From the NCBI GenBank assembly GCA_001830475.1, contig MIAC01000004.1, positions 1 to 14,304 of the forward strand: a DNA stretch of 14,304 bases, given 5' to 3'. Numbering within the stretch: the first letter of the stretch is position 1; each line of letters starts with the position of its first letter. This DNA comes from Rhodospirillales bacterium RIFCSPLOWO2_12_FULL_67_15 (GTDB lineage: Bacteria > Pseudomonadota > Alphaproteobacteria > Rhodospirillales > 2-12-FULL-67-15). A model generated the notes under the pieces. That model searched no databases, had not been told where the DNA came from, and was given only the letters and a program-made list of their open reading frames with translations. The position numbers and the translations under genes were made by a program. Shown piece by piece: positions 7,223 through 13,562 of this stretch.

Positions 7223-8321
7223 CGGCTACGCGCCGCCGCCTGGGGGCGTGAACCACGACCCAGTAGCCCACGGCGATGGGCACGAGAACGTTGAGGTAGA
7301 TGAGCGAGGCAAGATATAGCCGCTTGACCGCCAAACCCTCGATCCCCATGGCGGCGGCTTGGACGGCGACCATGAGCACCGCGGCGAGCGCGATGCGCTT
7401 GGTCTGAGCCCGCCGGCTGAAGGGGCCGGAAATCAAGCAGGCCAGCGCGATCAGGGCGTAACTGAAGGCCGAAAACGGCTGGGCGAGGCGTTTGTGCCCC
7501 TCGACGACGAAGCGGCCCCGGTCGCGCGGGGAGATGGTCAGATCGTGGCGCGATCCGAACAATTCCGGCAGGGTGCGCTCGCGCGGCTCGCGAAAACGCT
7601 CTTCGGTCGTTCCCCGGGCCGGCTCGATGTCGAACGTGTAGCGGTCGAAATACAGGACAGAAAGTTGATGAGTCTGAAGGTCCATCTCTTGCCGGTTGCC
7701 GTCGAAGAGGATGATCCGTGAGCCGTCGTCGGTGTTCACCATCGCCCCGCGCGTGGCCATGAGGGTGGAGGGCCGCCCCGGGCGGCGCTCGTCGTGGACC
7801 ATGACCCCATGAAGCTGCTCATCGTCGCTGCGCTCGCGGACGTAAATGGTAATGCCGGGACGGATGAGGGTGAACGTGCCCTCACGCAACAGCACATGGG
7901 AAAAGGTGTGGCGTATGGTCCATTGCAATTCCTTGAACGCGGTGTAGGACCTGGGCAGAATGTCGATATTGAGAATCAGCAGCGCCAGCGCGACGGCGGT
8001 CGAGGCGATCAAAGCGGGACGCATCAATTCTTGCTGGCTCAGGCCGGCGGCGCGCATGATCACCAGTTCGCGGTCGGCGACCAACTTGCCGTATATGAAA
8101 GTGACGGCGATGAAGAGCGCGATCGGCAGGATGATGGACAGCATGTTGGGCAGCAGCAGGACGGTCAGATAAAGGAACCCCCCCACGCTCAAGCCTCGAT
8201 TGACGATCATCTCGACGAAACGCAGCGACTGGGAAAGCCACATGACGCAGACGAGCGCGAGCGCGATGAGGACGAACCCCATCACAAGCTGATACAGCAC
8301 GTAACGCGTCAGGCCGTTCAT
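7209..8321 (-). CDS. lptF: LPS export ABC transporter permease LptF
   Basis: A 370-residue inner-membrane permease, partner of LptG in the LptB2FG LPS exporter. Transmembrane helices are evident at about 12-30, 50-78 and 102-120, then a periplasmic jellyroll (about 125-270) and three further helices (about 285-360). RELVIMRAAGLSQQEL (84-99) is the conserved cytoplasmic coupling helix of the LptF/LptG (YjgP/YjgQ) family. The start ATG at 8321 gives MNGLTRYVLYQLV, the normal N-terminus. It opens the lptFGD-surA-pdxA-rsmA run. The 113 bp upstream contain a direct repeat but no convincing sigma-70 promoter to my eye. Confidence 0.95.
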   Translation of the reverse strand: MNGLTRYVLYQLVMGFVLIALALVCVMWLSQSLRFVEMIVNRGLSVGGFLYLTVLLLPNMLSIILPIALFIAVTFIYGKLVADRELVIMRAAGLSQQELMRPALIASTAVALALLILNIDILPRSYTAFKELQWTIRHTFSHVLLREGTFTLIRPGITIYVRERSDDEQLHGVMVHDERRPGRPSTLMATRGAMVNTDDGSRIILFDGNRQEMDLQTHQLSVLYFDRYTFDIEPARGTTEERFREPRERTLPELFGSRHDLTISPRDRGRFVVEGHKRLAQPFSAFSYALIALACLISGPFSRRAQTKRIALAAVLMVAVQAAAMGIEGLAVKRLYLASLIYLNVLVPIAVGYWVVVHAPRRRRVAVHAS

Positions 8322-8387
8322 GGTGTGCGCCCTGTTCGGGGAGCGTCCAAGGTGGGCGAATCGTGCTGGAAAAGCAAGGAACAACGG

Positions 8388-8428
8388 GCTTTTTGGCAAA
8401 CGCCGTGTTAACCGAACTCGCTTTTTGG
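8388..8428. repeat. Direct repeat upstream of lptF
   Basis: GCTTTTTGG occurs at 8388-8396 and 8420-8428, a 32-bp period close to three helical turns. On the minus strand both copies extend to CCAAAAAGCNNGTT. They are in the 113-bp gap between the dehydrogenase stop and the lptF start. They could be paired binding sites for a regulator of the lpt operon, or chance. Confidence 0.5.
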
Positions 8429-8434
8429 TCGGGG

Positions 8435-10240
8435 TCAGAACGCGGTTAAGTCCGCTTCGGCGATGGTCGCGCCGCCTTGGCTGACGATTCGCGCCAGCGC
8501 CGGAGCCAACACAAGGTCTTGTTCCGCAAAGTATTTTGCACACACGATCTTGCTTCTGAGGAAAGTTGGCGGGAAACGCCCATCGCCGCCCTTTTCCAGC
8601 AGCGCCTGCGCGGCCAGCGCCGCGCGGATCACGAGCCAGCCGCCGACGACAGTTCCGAACAGGCGGAGATAGGCCGTCGCTCCGGCGGCGACGAGGGCCG
8701 CATCGCGATTCCACGTCGCGGCGATCCAGCGGGTTGCGCTCTCGAGCGCCGCGATCGCGGCTTCGAAATGGACGGCGATCGGGCCGAAGTCGGGCTGGCC
8801 GGCGCGCCCTGCAAGTTCGGGGCGAAGCCCGGCGAGCTCGCCGATCAAGGCCAGCGCCGAGCGCGCCGCGTCGCGCCCGACCTTGCGCCCGACGAGATCG
8901 AGCGCCTGGATGCCGTTGGTGCCTTCATAGATGGCGGCGATGCGCGCGTCGCGCAGGTGCTGGGCGGCGCCGGTTTCCTCGATGTAGCCCATGCCGCCGT
9001 GCACCTGGATGCCGACGTCGGCGGCGGCGATTCCGGCGTCCGTGCACCAACCTTTGACCACCGGGGTCAACAGCTCGACGAGGGCGTGATGGCGGTCGCG
9101 CGTCGTGGAATCGGAATGGCGCCGCGCCGAGTCGATATGGGCGGCGGCGAAGAGCGCGAGCAATCGGCCGACCTCGGCCCGGGATTTCATAAATAACAGC
9201 ATCCGCTTGATGTCCGGATGGCGCTCGATCGGTTGGGCGGCGGAATCGGCGCCGCCGACTGCGCGGCCTTGCAGGCGCTCGCGGGCAAAGGCCCGGGCGC
9301 GCTGGTAGGCCCGCTCGGCGCTGGCCACGCCCTGCAGGCCGATCGCCAAACGGGCGTTGTTCATCATGATGAACATATGCTCGATGCCATGATTTTCCTC
9401 GCCGACGAGATAGCCCTCGGCGCCGCCGCTTTCGCCGAAGGCCATGACCGCCGTGGGACTCGCGTGAATGCCGAGCTTGTGTTCGAGCGAGAGCGCACGG
9501 AGATCGTTGCGCGCGCCCGGCCGGCCGCCGGGGCCGGGGACGAATTTCGGCACGGCGAACAGCGAAAGGCCCTTGATGCCCTCGGGCGCTCCGGGCGTGC
9601 GGGCGAGCACCATATGCACGATGTTCTCGGCGACGTCGTGATCGCCCCAGGTGATGAAGATTTTCTGTCCGGCGATGCGCCAGGCATTTCCGTCCCGCGT
9701 GGCGCGGGTGCGAACGCGCGAGAGATCCGATCCGGCTTGCGGCTCGGTCAGGACCATGGTTCCGGTCCACTCGCCGGACACGAGCCGGGGCAGGAACAGC
9801 GACTTGAGCTCGGGCGAGCCGTGCGCGGTCAAAACCTCGACCGCGCTTTGGGTCAGCAACGGGCAGAGCGCGAACGCCATGTTCGCCGAGTTCCAAATCT
9901 CGGAGACCGCGGTCGCGACCAGCCACGGCAAATCCTGGCCGCCGAACTCCGGAGCGGAAGGGATCGCGTTCCAGCCGCCGGCGACAAAGCGGGCATAGGC
10001 GTCGACGAAGCCTTCGGGTGTGCGGACGATTCCGTTTTCGAGGCGCGAGCCCTGCACGTCCCCGACCCGGTTGAGCGGCGCCAGCACGTCGGCGCCGAAG
10101 CGCCCCGCCTCGTCGAGAATCTGCGCGACGAGGGCGTCGCTCGTCTCCCCGCATCCCGGCAGCGCCCGCACCGCACCGAGCCCCGCCACCTCGGTCATGG
10201 CGAACAGCATGTCGGTGACGGGCGCGGTGTAGGCGCTCAT
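8435..10240 (-). CDS. Acyl-CoA dehydrogenase, long (~600-residue) type
   Basis: A 601-residue FAD enzyme that introduces an alpha,beta double bond into an acyl-CoA. Domain order is an extra N-terminal segment (about 1-75), a helical N domain, the middle beta domain with LTEPQAGSDLS (164-174) and KIFITWGDHD (193-202), a helical C domain with QVHGGMGYIEE (412-422), and a C-terminal extension (about 470-601) ending in FPPTFLRSKIVCAKYFAEQ. The catalytic base is E439 in IYEGTNGIQ. Length and C-terminal extension place it with the AcdB/DmdC-like branch, which includes 3-methylmercaptopropionyl-CoA dehydrogenases, rather than the ~380-residue beta-oxidation enzymes. The true substrate cannot be read from sequence. 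The MFS gene ends 31 bp upstream on the same strand, so the two may be co-transcribed. The ATG at 10240 has no strong ribosome-binding site. Confidence 0.94.
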   Translation of the reverse strand: MSAYTAPVTDMLFAMTEVAGLGAVRALPGCGETSDALVAQILDEAGRFGADVLAPLNRVGDVQGSRLENGIVRTPEGFVDAYARFVAGGWNAIPSAPEFGGQDLPWLVATAVSEIWNSANMAFALCPLLTQSAVEVLTAHGSPELKSLFLPRLVSGEWTGTMVLTEPQAGSDLSRVRTRATRDGNAWRIAGQKIFITWGDHDVAENIVHMVLARTPGAPEGIKGLSLFAVPKFVPGPGGRPGARNDLRALSLEHKLGIHASPTAVMAFGESGGAEGYLVGEENHGIEHMFIMMNNARLAIGLQGVASAERAYQRARAFARERLQGRAVGGADSAAQPIERHPDIKRMLLFMKSRAEVGRLLALFAAAHIDSARRHSDSTTRDRHHALVELLTPVVKGWCTDAGIAAADVGIQVHGGMGYIEETGAAQHLRDARIAAIYEGTNGIQALDLVGRKVGRDAARSALALIGELAGLRPELAGRAGQPDFGPIAVHFEAAIAALESATRWIAATWNRDAALVAAGATAYLRLFGTVVGGWLVIRAALAAQALLEKGGDGRFPPTFLRSKIVCAKYFAEQDLVLAPALARIVSQGGATIAEADLTAF

Positions 10241-10271
10241 GGCCGCAGTATGCCGGTGCCTCCAGGGGCGA

Positions 10272-11402
10272 TCAATCCCGCGACCGCGTCAAGGCCAGCG
10301 CCGGAACAAGGGCGGCCGCCGACAGAACGATCATGGCGAAAAACGCGCCCGCCGGAGAGGCGGCATAAAGCGGACCGACGGCGAACACGGCGATGCCGAT
10401 TCCCAGTCCCATCACCATCGCCGAATAGAAACTCTGGGCCGAGGCCGACACCGCCGGAGACACGTGGCGGGCGATGAAATGAATGGCGCCGAGGTGGGCG
10501 GCGCCGAACGTGAAGGCGTGAAGCGCTTGGGCGAGGATGAGAACCGGCAGCGCCGTGCTCGCCGCCGTCGCCGCCCAGCGCGCGATTCCGGCCACGCCGG
10601 CAAGCACGATCAGCGCCGCCGGCGAGCAGCGGCGCAGCAAGGCCGGTCCGGCGGCGAACAGGACGATCTCGGCGACAACCCCTTCCGCCCACAGCGCCCC
10701 GATCGCCGTCACGGAATGGCCGGCCGCCTGCCAGTGCAACGTGGCGAAAGCGTAATAGGCGGCGTGACTCGCTTGGACCAGCATGCAGGCGAGCAGCATC
10801 GTCAGGAACGGGCGGTCGCCGAGCAGCTCCAGCGCGGCCAGACGCCCCGCCGCCGCCGGGGCGCGGACATCCGGCAGCCACGCGACGGCGGGGAGCATCA
10901 GCGCCAACGCCAGCAGCAGGAGATAGAGAACCGTTTCACCCGGCCGGCCGGCGAGCAGCACGCCGGCGCCCGCCGCGGTGGCGACGAAAGAAAGCGATCC
11001 CCACAACCGGACGCGGCCGTAGTCGAACCCGCGCGTGCGCGCCGCGAGCAGCGTCAGGCTTTCGCCGAGCGGCATCACCGGCGTCCAAAGCGCGAAGAAA
11101 AACAGATTGACGAGCAGGATCGGGACGAAGCCGTCGACGAAAAAGAAGGCGGCGAAGCAAACGGTCGCGCCGGCGACGAGCGCGAGCATGATCGAGCGGC
11201 GCGCTCCGCTCCGGTCGGCGAAATGGGCGACCAGGGGATTGACGACGACCTTGATGCCGATGCCGGTGGCGAGAATGAGGGCGATTCCGGCCGCGTCGAT
11301 CCCCTTGGCGGCGAGCCACACCGGCCAGAACGGCATGTGGATCCCGACAAACACGAAGAAAGCGGCGTAAAAGAAGGAGAGGCGAACGACATCGCCGCGC
11401 AT
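10272..11402 (-). CDS. MFS transporter, HcaT-like (MFS_1_like family)
   Basis: A 376-residue integral inner-membrane protein whose hydrophobic stretches are consistent with about twelve helices. The N-terminal YAAFFVFVGIHMPFWPVWL, the motif-A-like HFADRSGARR (60-69) and YGRVRLWGSLSF (128-139) match the branch that includes the 3-phenylpropionate transporter HcaT and related proton-driven carriers. The substrate is unknown; the adjacent acyl-CoA dehydrogenase could hint at an organic acid, but that is inference only. The start ATG at 11402 follows a GGA about ten bases upstream. It is divergent from a PanE-like reductase and shares an inverted-repeat element with it in the intergenic region. 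Confidence 0.88.
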   Translation of the reverse strand: MRGDVVRLSFFYAAFFVFVGIHMPFWPVWLAAKGIDAAGIALILATGIGIKVVVNPLVAHFADRSGARRSIMLALVAGATVCFAAFFFVDGFVPILLVNLFFFALWTPVMPLGESLTLLAARTRGFDYGRVRLWGSLSFVATAAGAGVLLAGRPGETVLYLLLLALALMLPAVAWLPDVRAPAAAGRLAALELLGDRPFLTMLLACMLVQASHAAYYAFATLHWQAAGHSVTAIGALWAEGVVAEIVLFAAGPALLRRCSPAALIVLAGVAGIARWAATAASTALPVLILAQALHAFTFGAAHLGAIHFIARHVSPAVSASAQSFYSAMVMGLGIGIAVFAVGPLYAASPAGAFFAMIVLSAAALVPALALTRSRD

Positions 11403-11430
11403 GACGTGTTCCAGTCGTCGTAAGCGTCGA

Positions 11431-11500
11431 GCGAGAATAAAGGGGGAGCTTCGGGAGGGGAACGGCTCTTTGCGGTGGGCGCGCGGGCGTTTATTCTCGC
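11431..11500. promoter_or_regulatory. 11-bp inverted repeat in the MFS / panE-like divergent region
   Basis: GCGAGAATAAA (11431-11441) and TTTATTCTCGC (11490-11500) are exact reverse complements 48 bp apart. Each divergent gene therefore has TTTATTCTCGC reading toward it, ending 28 bp before the MFS ATG and 33 bp before the reductase ATG. TATTCT inside it could act as a -10 hexamer. On the reductase side TTGCGG (11470-11475) sits 16 bp upstream as a possible -35; no good -35 is seen on the MFS side. It could equally be a paired operator for one regulator. Confidence 0.6.
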
Positions 11501-11533
11501 GGGCGGAACGTGGACTTGGAACAGGGCCTGCGG

Positions 11534-12457
11534 ATGCGAATCGCCATTGTCGGTACGGGCGGAGTCGGGGGGTACTTCGGGGCCAGGCTCAAGGCCGCCG
11601 GGGAAAGCGTGGCCTTTCTCGCGCGCGGCGCGCACCTCGCGGCGATGCGCCGCGACGGCCTCAAGCTGACGAGCGCGCTCGGCGACATGCACATCCATCC
11701 GGTCGAGGCGACCGAGGATGCGCGCGCGATCGGTCCCGTGGACGTCGCCGTCGTCGCGGTGAAGCTCTACGACACCGCGACGGCGGCGGAGGCCTGCCGG
11801 GCGCTGGTCGGTACGAACACGTCGGTCGTATCGCTCCAGAACGGCGTCACCGCCGCCGATACGCTGGCGGCGGCCGTAGGCACCGAGCGCGTCTTCGGCG
11901 GCATCGCCTACATCTTGGCGACGATCGCGGCGCCCGGCGCCATCGCCCACACCGGGACGATGGCGAGAATCGTTCTCGGCGAGTTCGGCGGCGGCACCAG
12001 CGCGCGCCTGACGGCGTTGGTGTCCGCCCTTCGCCGCGCCGGCGTGGAGGTCGAGGAAAGCCCCGACATCGCCGCCGCGATCTGGACCAAGTTCGCCTTT
12101 CTCGCGCCTTTGAGCGGGGTCACGGCGCTGACGCGCACGACCGTCGGCCCGATCCGGGAAGACCCGGGCGCGCGCGGCCTGTTCGAGAAGGCGGTCGCGG
12201 AAACGGTGGCGCTGGCCCGCGCCCGCAAGGTCCGGCTCGCGCCCGACGCGGCTGAGCGAACCATGGCCTTCCTCGATAGCCTGCCTCCGGACATGGGCTC
12301 GTCCATGCTCTTCGATTTGCGCAACGGCAAGAGGCTCGAATTGCCGTGGCTTTCGGGAGCGGTCGCCGGGCTCGGCCGCGAAGCGGGCGTTGCGACCCCG
12401 ACCCACGATTTCATCGTCGCCGCGCTCGGGCTCTACGCCGGCGGCGCACGGACCTGA
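11534..12457 (+). CDS. 2-dehydropantoate 2-reductase-like protein (PanE/ApbA family)
   Basis: A 307-residue NADPH-dependent oxidoreductase; the named family reaction reduces ketopantoate to pantoate for pantothenate and CoA synthesis. The Rossmann fold opens with VGTGGVGGYFG (6-16), and LQNGV (101-105) holds the conserved Asn of the nucleotide/substrate cleft. In the C-terminal domain the catalytic lysine is K186 (WTKFAFL) and the conserved glutamate is E269 (KRLELPW). Where E. coli PanE has K-x3-N-x3-N (176, 180, 184), this protein has Leu190 and Ser194, so substrate contacts differ. The ATG at 11534 gives the canonical MRIAIVGTGG N-terminus; a GTG at 11510 would add eight residues. It is convergent with the next gene, the two stops sharing TGATCA. 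Confidence 0.87.
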   Translation: MRIAIVGTGGVGGYFGARLKAAGESVAFLARGAHLAAMRRDGLKLTSALGDMHIHPVEATEDARAIGPVDVAVVAVKLYDTATAAEACRALVGTNTSVVSLQNGVTAADTLAAAVGTERVFGGIAYILATIAAPGAIAHTGTMARIVLGEFGGGTSARLTALVSALRRAGVEVEESPDIAAAIWTKFAFLAPLSGVTALTRTTVGPIREDPGARGLFEKAVAETVALARARKVRLAPDAAERTMAFLDSLPPDMGSSMLFDLRNGKRLELPWLSGAVAGLGREAGVATPTHDFIVAALGLYAGGART

Positions 12458-12916
12458 TCAAATTGGCGCGGCCGCCGGCAAGGTCCGGCGGGCGAACCAG
12501 AATCCGGCGAGCGGAACTACGATCCACTGCAACAGCGGCGAAAGGCCGGTGTCGATGACCGGGACCACCGGCATCAGGTCGGAATAGGCCCAGCTCTGGC
12601 GGATGACGATGTTCAGCCACTCGCTGAAGATAGTGTAGAGAACGCCGAGTCCGAGCGTGATCCCCGCGACGCGCCGATAGATTGGCGGATGGCTCGGCCA
12701 GCGGTCGTCGGCGGCGGTGATAAGCGCGAGCAGCAGGCAGGCGGTCGCGATCAGCACGTCGCCGCCGGTGCAGTGGAGAACGGCGAAGGCCTGTTCGCTG
12801 AGCGTGCCGTCGCGCCCGAGCGTATAGAGCGGCAACTGCGCCGCCTCCCACGCGAGGTTCGCGGCGAGGACGAACGGGATGTAACGCCTGAAAACTGTGA
12901 GCCAAGGTGCGGTCAT
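12458..12916 (-). CDS. Conserved four-helix inner-membrane protein of unknown function
   Basis: A 152-residue protein with four hydrophobic segments (about 12-30, 43-67, 83-103, 124-142). Conserved-looking polar residues lie in or next to the membrane: N20 and W23-E24, HCTGGDV (48-54), FSEWLN (97-102), SWAYSDLMP (108-116) and GLSPLLQW (124-131). I recognise it as a type of short hypothetical membrane protein found in alphaproteobacteria, but no function is known to me. The buried His48-Cys49 and Glu99 could bind a metal or haem; that is speculation. It is divergent from the four-cysteine protein gene, with a perfect FNR-type box 62 bp upstream of its start, so oxygen-dependent expression is plausible. 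Its stop abuts the reductase stop. Confidence 0.82.
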   Translation of the reverse strand: MTAPWLTVFRRYIPFVLAANLAWEAAQLPLYTLGRDGTLSEQAFAVLHCTGGDVLIATACLLLALITAADDRWPSHPPIYRRVAGITLGLGVLYTIFSEWLNIVIRQSWAYSDLMPVVPVIDTGLSPLLQWIVVPLAGFWFARRTLPAAAPI

Positions 12917-12946
12917 GGGCAGGTTCGTGCGGTTGATCTCTTAGAC

Positions 12947-12952
12947 ATATTA
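12947..12952 (-). promoter_or_regulatory. Candidate -10 element for the leftward membrane-protein gene
   Basis: On the minus strand this reads TAATAT, in an AT-rich patch. A start near 12940 would put the FNR-type box centre at roughly -38; the overlapping TATGTC would give nearer -41. The assignment is weak and rests only on sequence likeness and spacing. Confidence 0.3.
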
Positions 12953-12971
12953 GCCAAGACCTATATCCGAA

Positions 12972-12985
12972 TTGATATGGATCAA
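12972..12985. promoter_or_regulatory. Perfect FNR/FixK/Anr-type binding site
   Basis: TTGAT-ATGG-ATCAA matches the full palindromic consensus TTGAT-N4-ATCAA of the FNR/CRP-type oxygen-responsive regulators (FNR, Anr, FnrL, FixK). It lies in the 171-bp divergent region between the membrane-protein gene (12916, minus) and the four-cysteine-protein gene (13088, plus). The surrounding 60 bp are markedly richer in A and T than the rest of the window, as expected for a promoter. Which member of the regulator family acts here is unknown. Confidence 0.8.
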
Positions 12986-13006
12986 GGACGAAATCAGGCG
13001 TAAAAT

Positions 13007-13012
13007 TAACAT
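13007..13012 (+). promoter_or_regulatory. Candidate -10 element for the rightward operon
   Basis: TAACAT lies such that a transcription start near 13019-13020 would centre the FNR-type box at about -41, the class II activation position where the regulator replaces -35 contacts. The overlapping TAAAAT (13001-13006) is a better hexamer but would put the box at about -34. Prediction only. Confidence 0.4.
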
Positions 13013-13087
13013 TAATCGCGTTATCGGCGAATTCTCCGATGTCCTGTGTCCGGCGGCAAGTATCCGCTCCGGAACCGGGGGAGAGCG

Positions 13088-13465
13088 ATGACGATTTCAT
13101 CCGGCAACGATAGTCTCACGTCGCCGCCGACGCTTGGGCGCTGGCTCAGGGCGTTCCTCGGCCTCGTGATGATTCTCTCGGCGGCGACGCAGGTGGCGGC
13201 GGTTCAGGTCGCCCATGCGGATGCCGGGCCGGTTCTTTCGCTTACCGCCGATCTCCCGGGGCAGCCGTGCGGGTCGGGCGAACCTCGCTGCCCGGCCGAC
13301 AAATGCGTGACGTCCGCCTGTCACGGATTCTGGTTCGTGGCCGGTCCGGCTTCCGACCTGATTGTGTGGGCTGGAGCGCCCGCGCCGCTCGACCACGACC
13401 GGTCTATCGCCGGAAAAGTCGTTCTTCCTCCCTTACATCCTCCGAAAATCTCTCTCCGCACCTGA
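13088..13465 (+). CDS. Small secreted four-cysteine protein, unknown function
   Basis: A 125-residue product. The ATG at 13088 follows a good ribosome-binding site (GGGGGAG, five bases away); an in-frame GTG at 13046 is less likely. Residues about 18-44 form a signal peptide (ending VAHA, cleavage near 44-46), so the mature protein of about 80 residues is periplasmic or exported. It carries four cysteines, C61, C68, C73 and C78, the last followed by histidine, in a Pro/Gly-rich stretch, and a C-terminal IAGKVVLPPLHPPK. Short cysteine-rich secreted proteins with an LPP-x-HPP tail of this kind occur beside heavy-metal resistance genes, but I cannot assign a named family. Metal binding or a pair of disulphides are both possible. 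It is the first gene of the rightward set downstream of the FNR-type box. Confidence 0.75.
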   Translation: MTISSGNDSLTSPPTLGRWLRAFLGLVMILSAATQVAAVQVAHADAGPVLSLTADLPGQPCGSGEPRCPADKCVTSACHGFWFVAGPASDLIVWAGAPAPLDHDRSIAGKVVLPPLHPPKISLRT

Positions 13466-13466
13466 C

Positions 13467-13486
13467 GGCGCGCGTCGTCGCGCGCC
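13467..13486 (+). repeat. GC-rich hairpin just after the four-cysteine protein gene
   Basis: GGCGCGCG (13467-13474) and CGCGCGCC (13479-13486) form a perfect 8-bp stem with a TCGT loop, starting two bases after the TGA. No T-tract follows, so a classical intrinsic terminator is not supported. It may be a Rho-linked or RNA-stabilising structure that tunes expression of the genes downstream. Confidence 0.55.
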
Positions 13487-13495
13487 TCTAACTAC

Positions 13496-13542
13496 CCCGC
13501 GGGCATGTTTCGCGGGCGGCCGATCGTGGCCTGACCGGCCGC
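13496..13542 (+). repeat. Two further potential hairpins before the YtkA-like gene
   Basis: CCCGCG (13496-13501) pairs with CGCGGG (13511-13516), and GCGGCCG (13516-13522) pairs with CGGCCGC (13536-13542). The two stems share base 13516, so they would abut or compete. The ribosome-binding site of the next gene (GAGGGGAG) begins a few bases beyond them. Confidence 0.4.
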
Positions 13543-13562
13543 AAACGAGGGGAGTTTTTCCG

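Noticed and set aside
8378..8405. GGAAC followed by a CGTGTT-like hexamer, resembling an EcfG general-stress promoter
   Set aside because: It points along the plus strand into antisense sequence with no gene to drive, and the second element is poor.
11401..12255. 284-codon plus-strand frame overlapping the PanE-like gene
   Set aside because: Arg-rich shadow in an alternative frame; the Rossmann motif is in the other frame.
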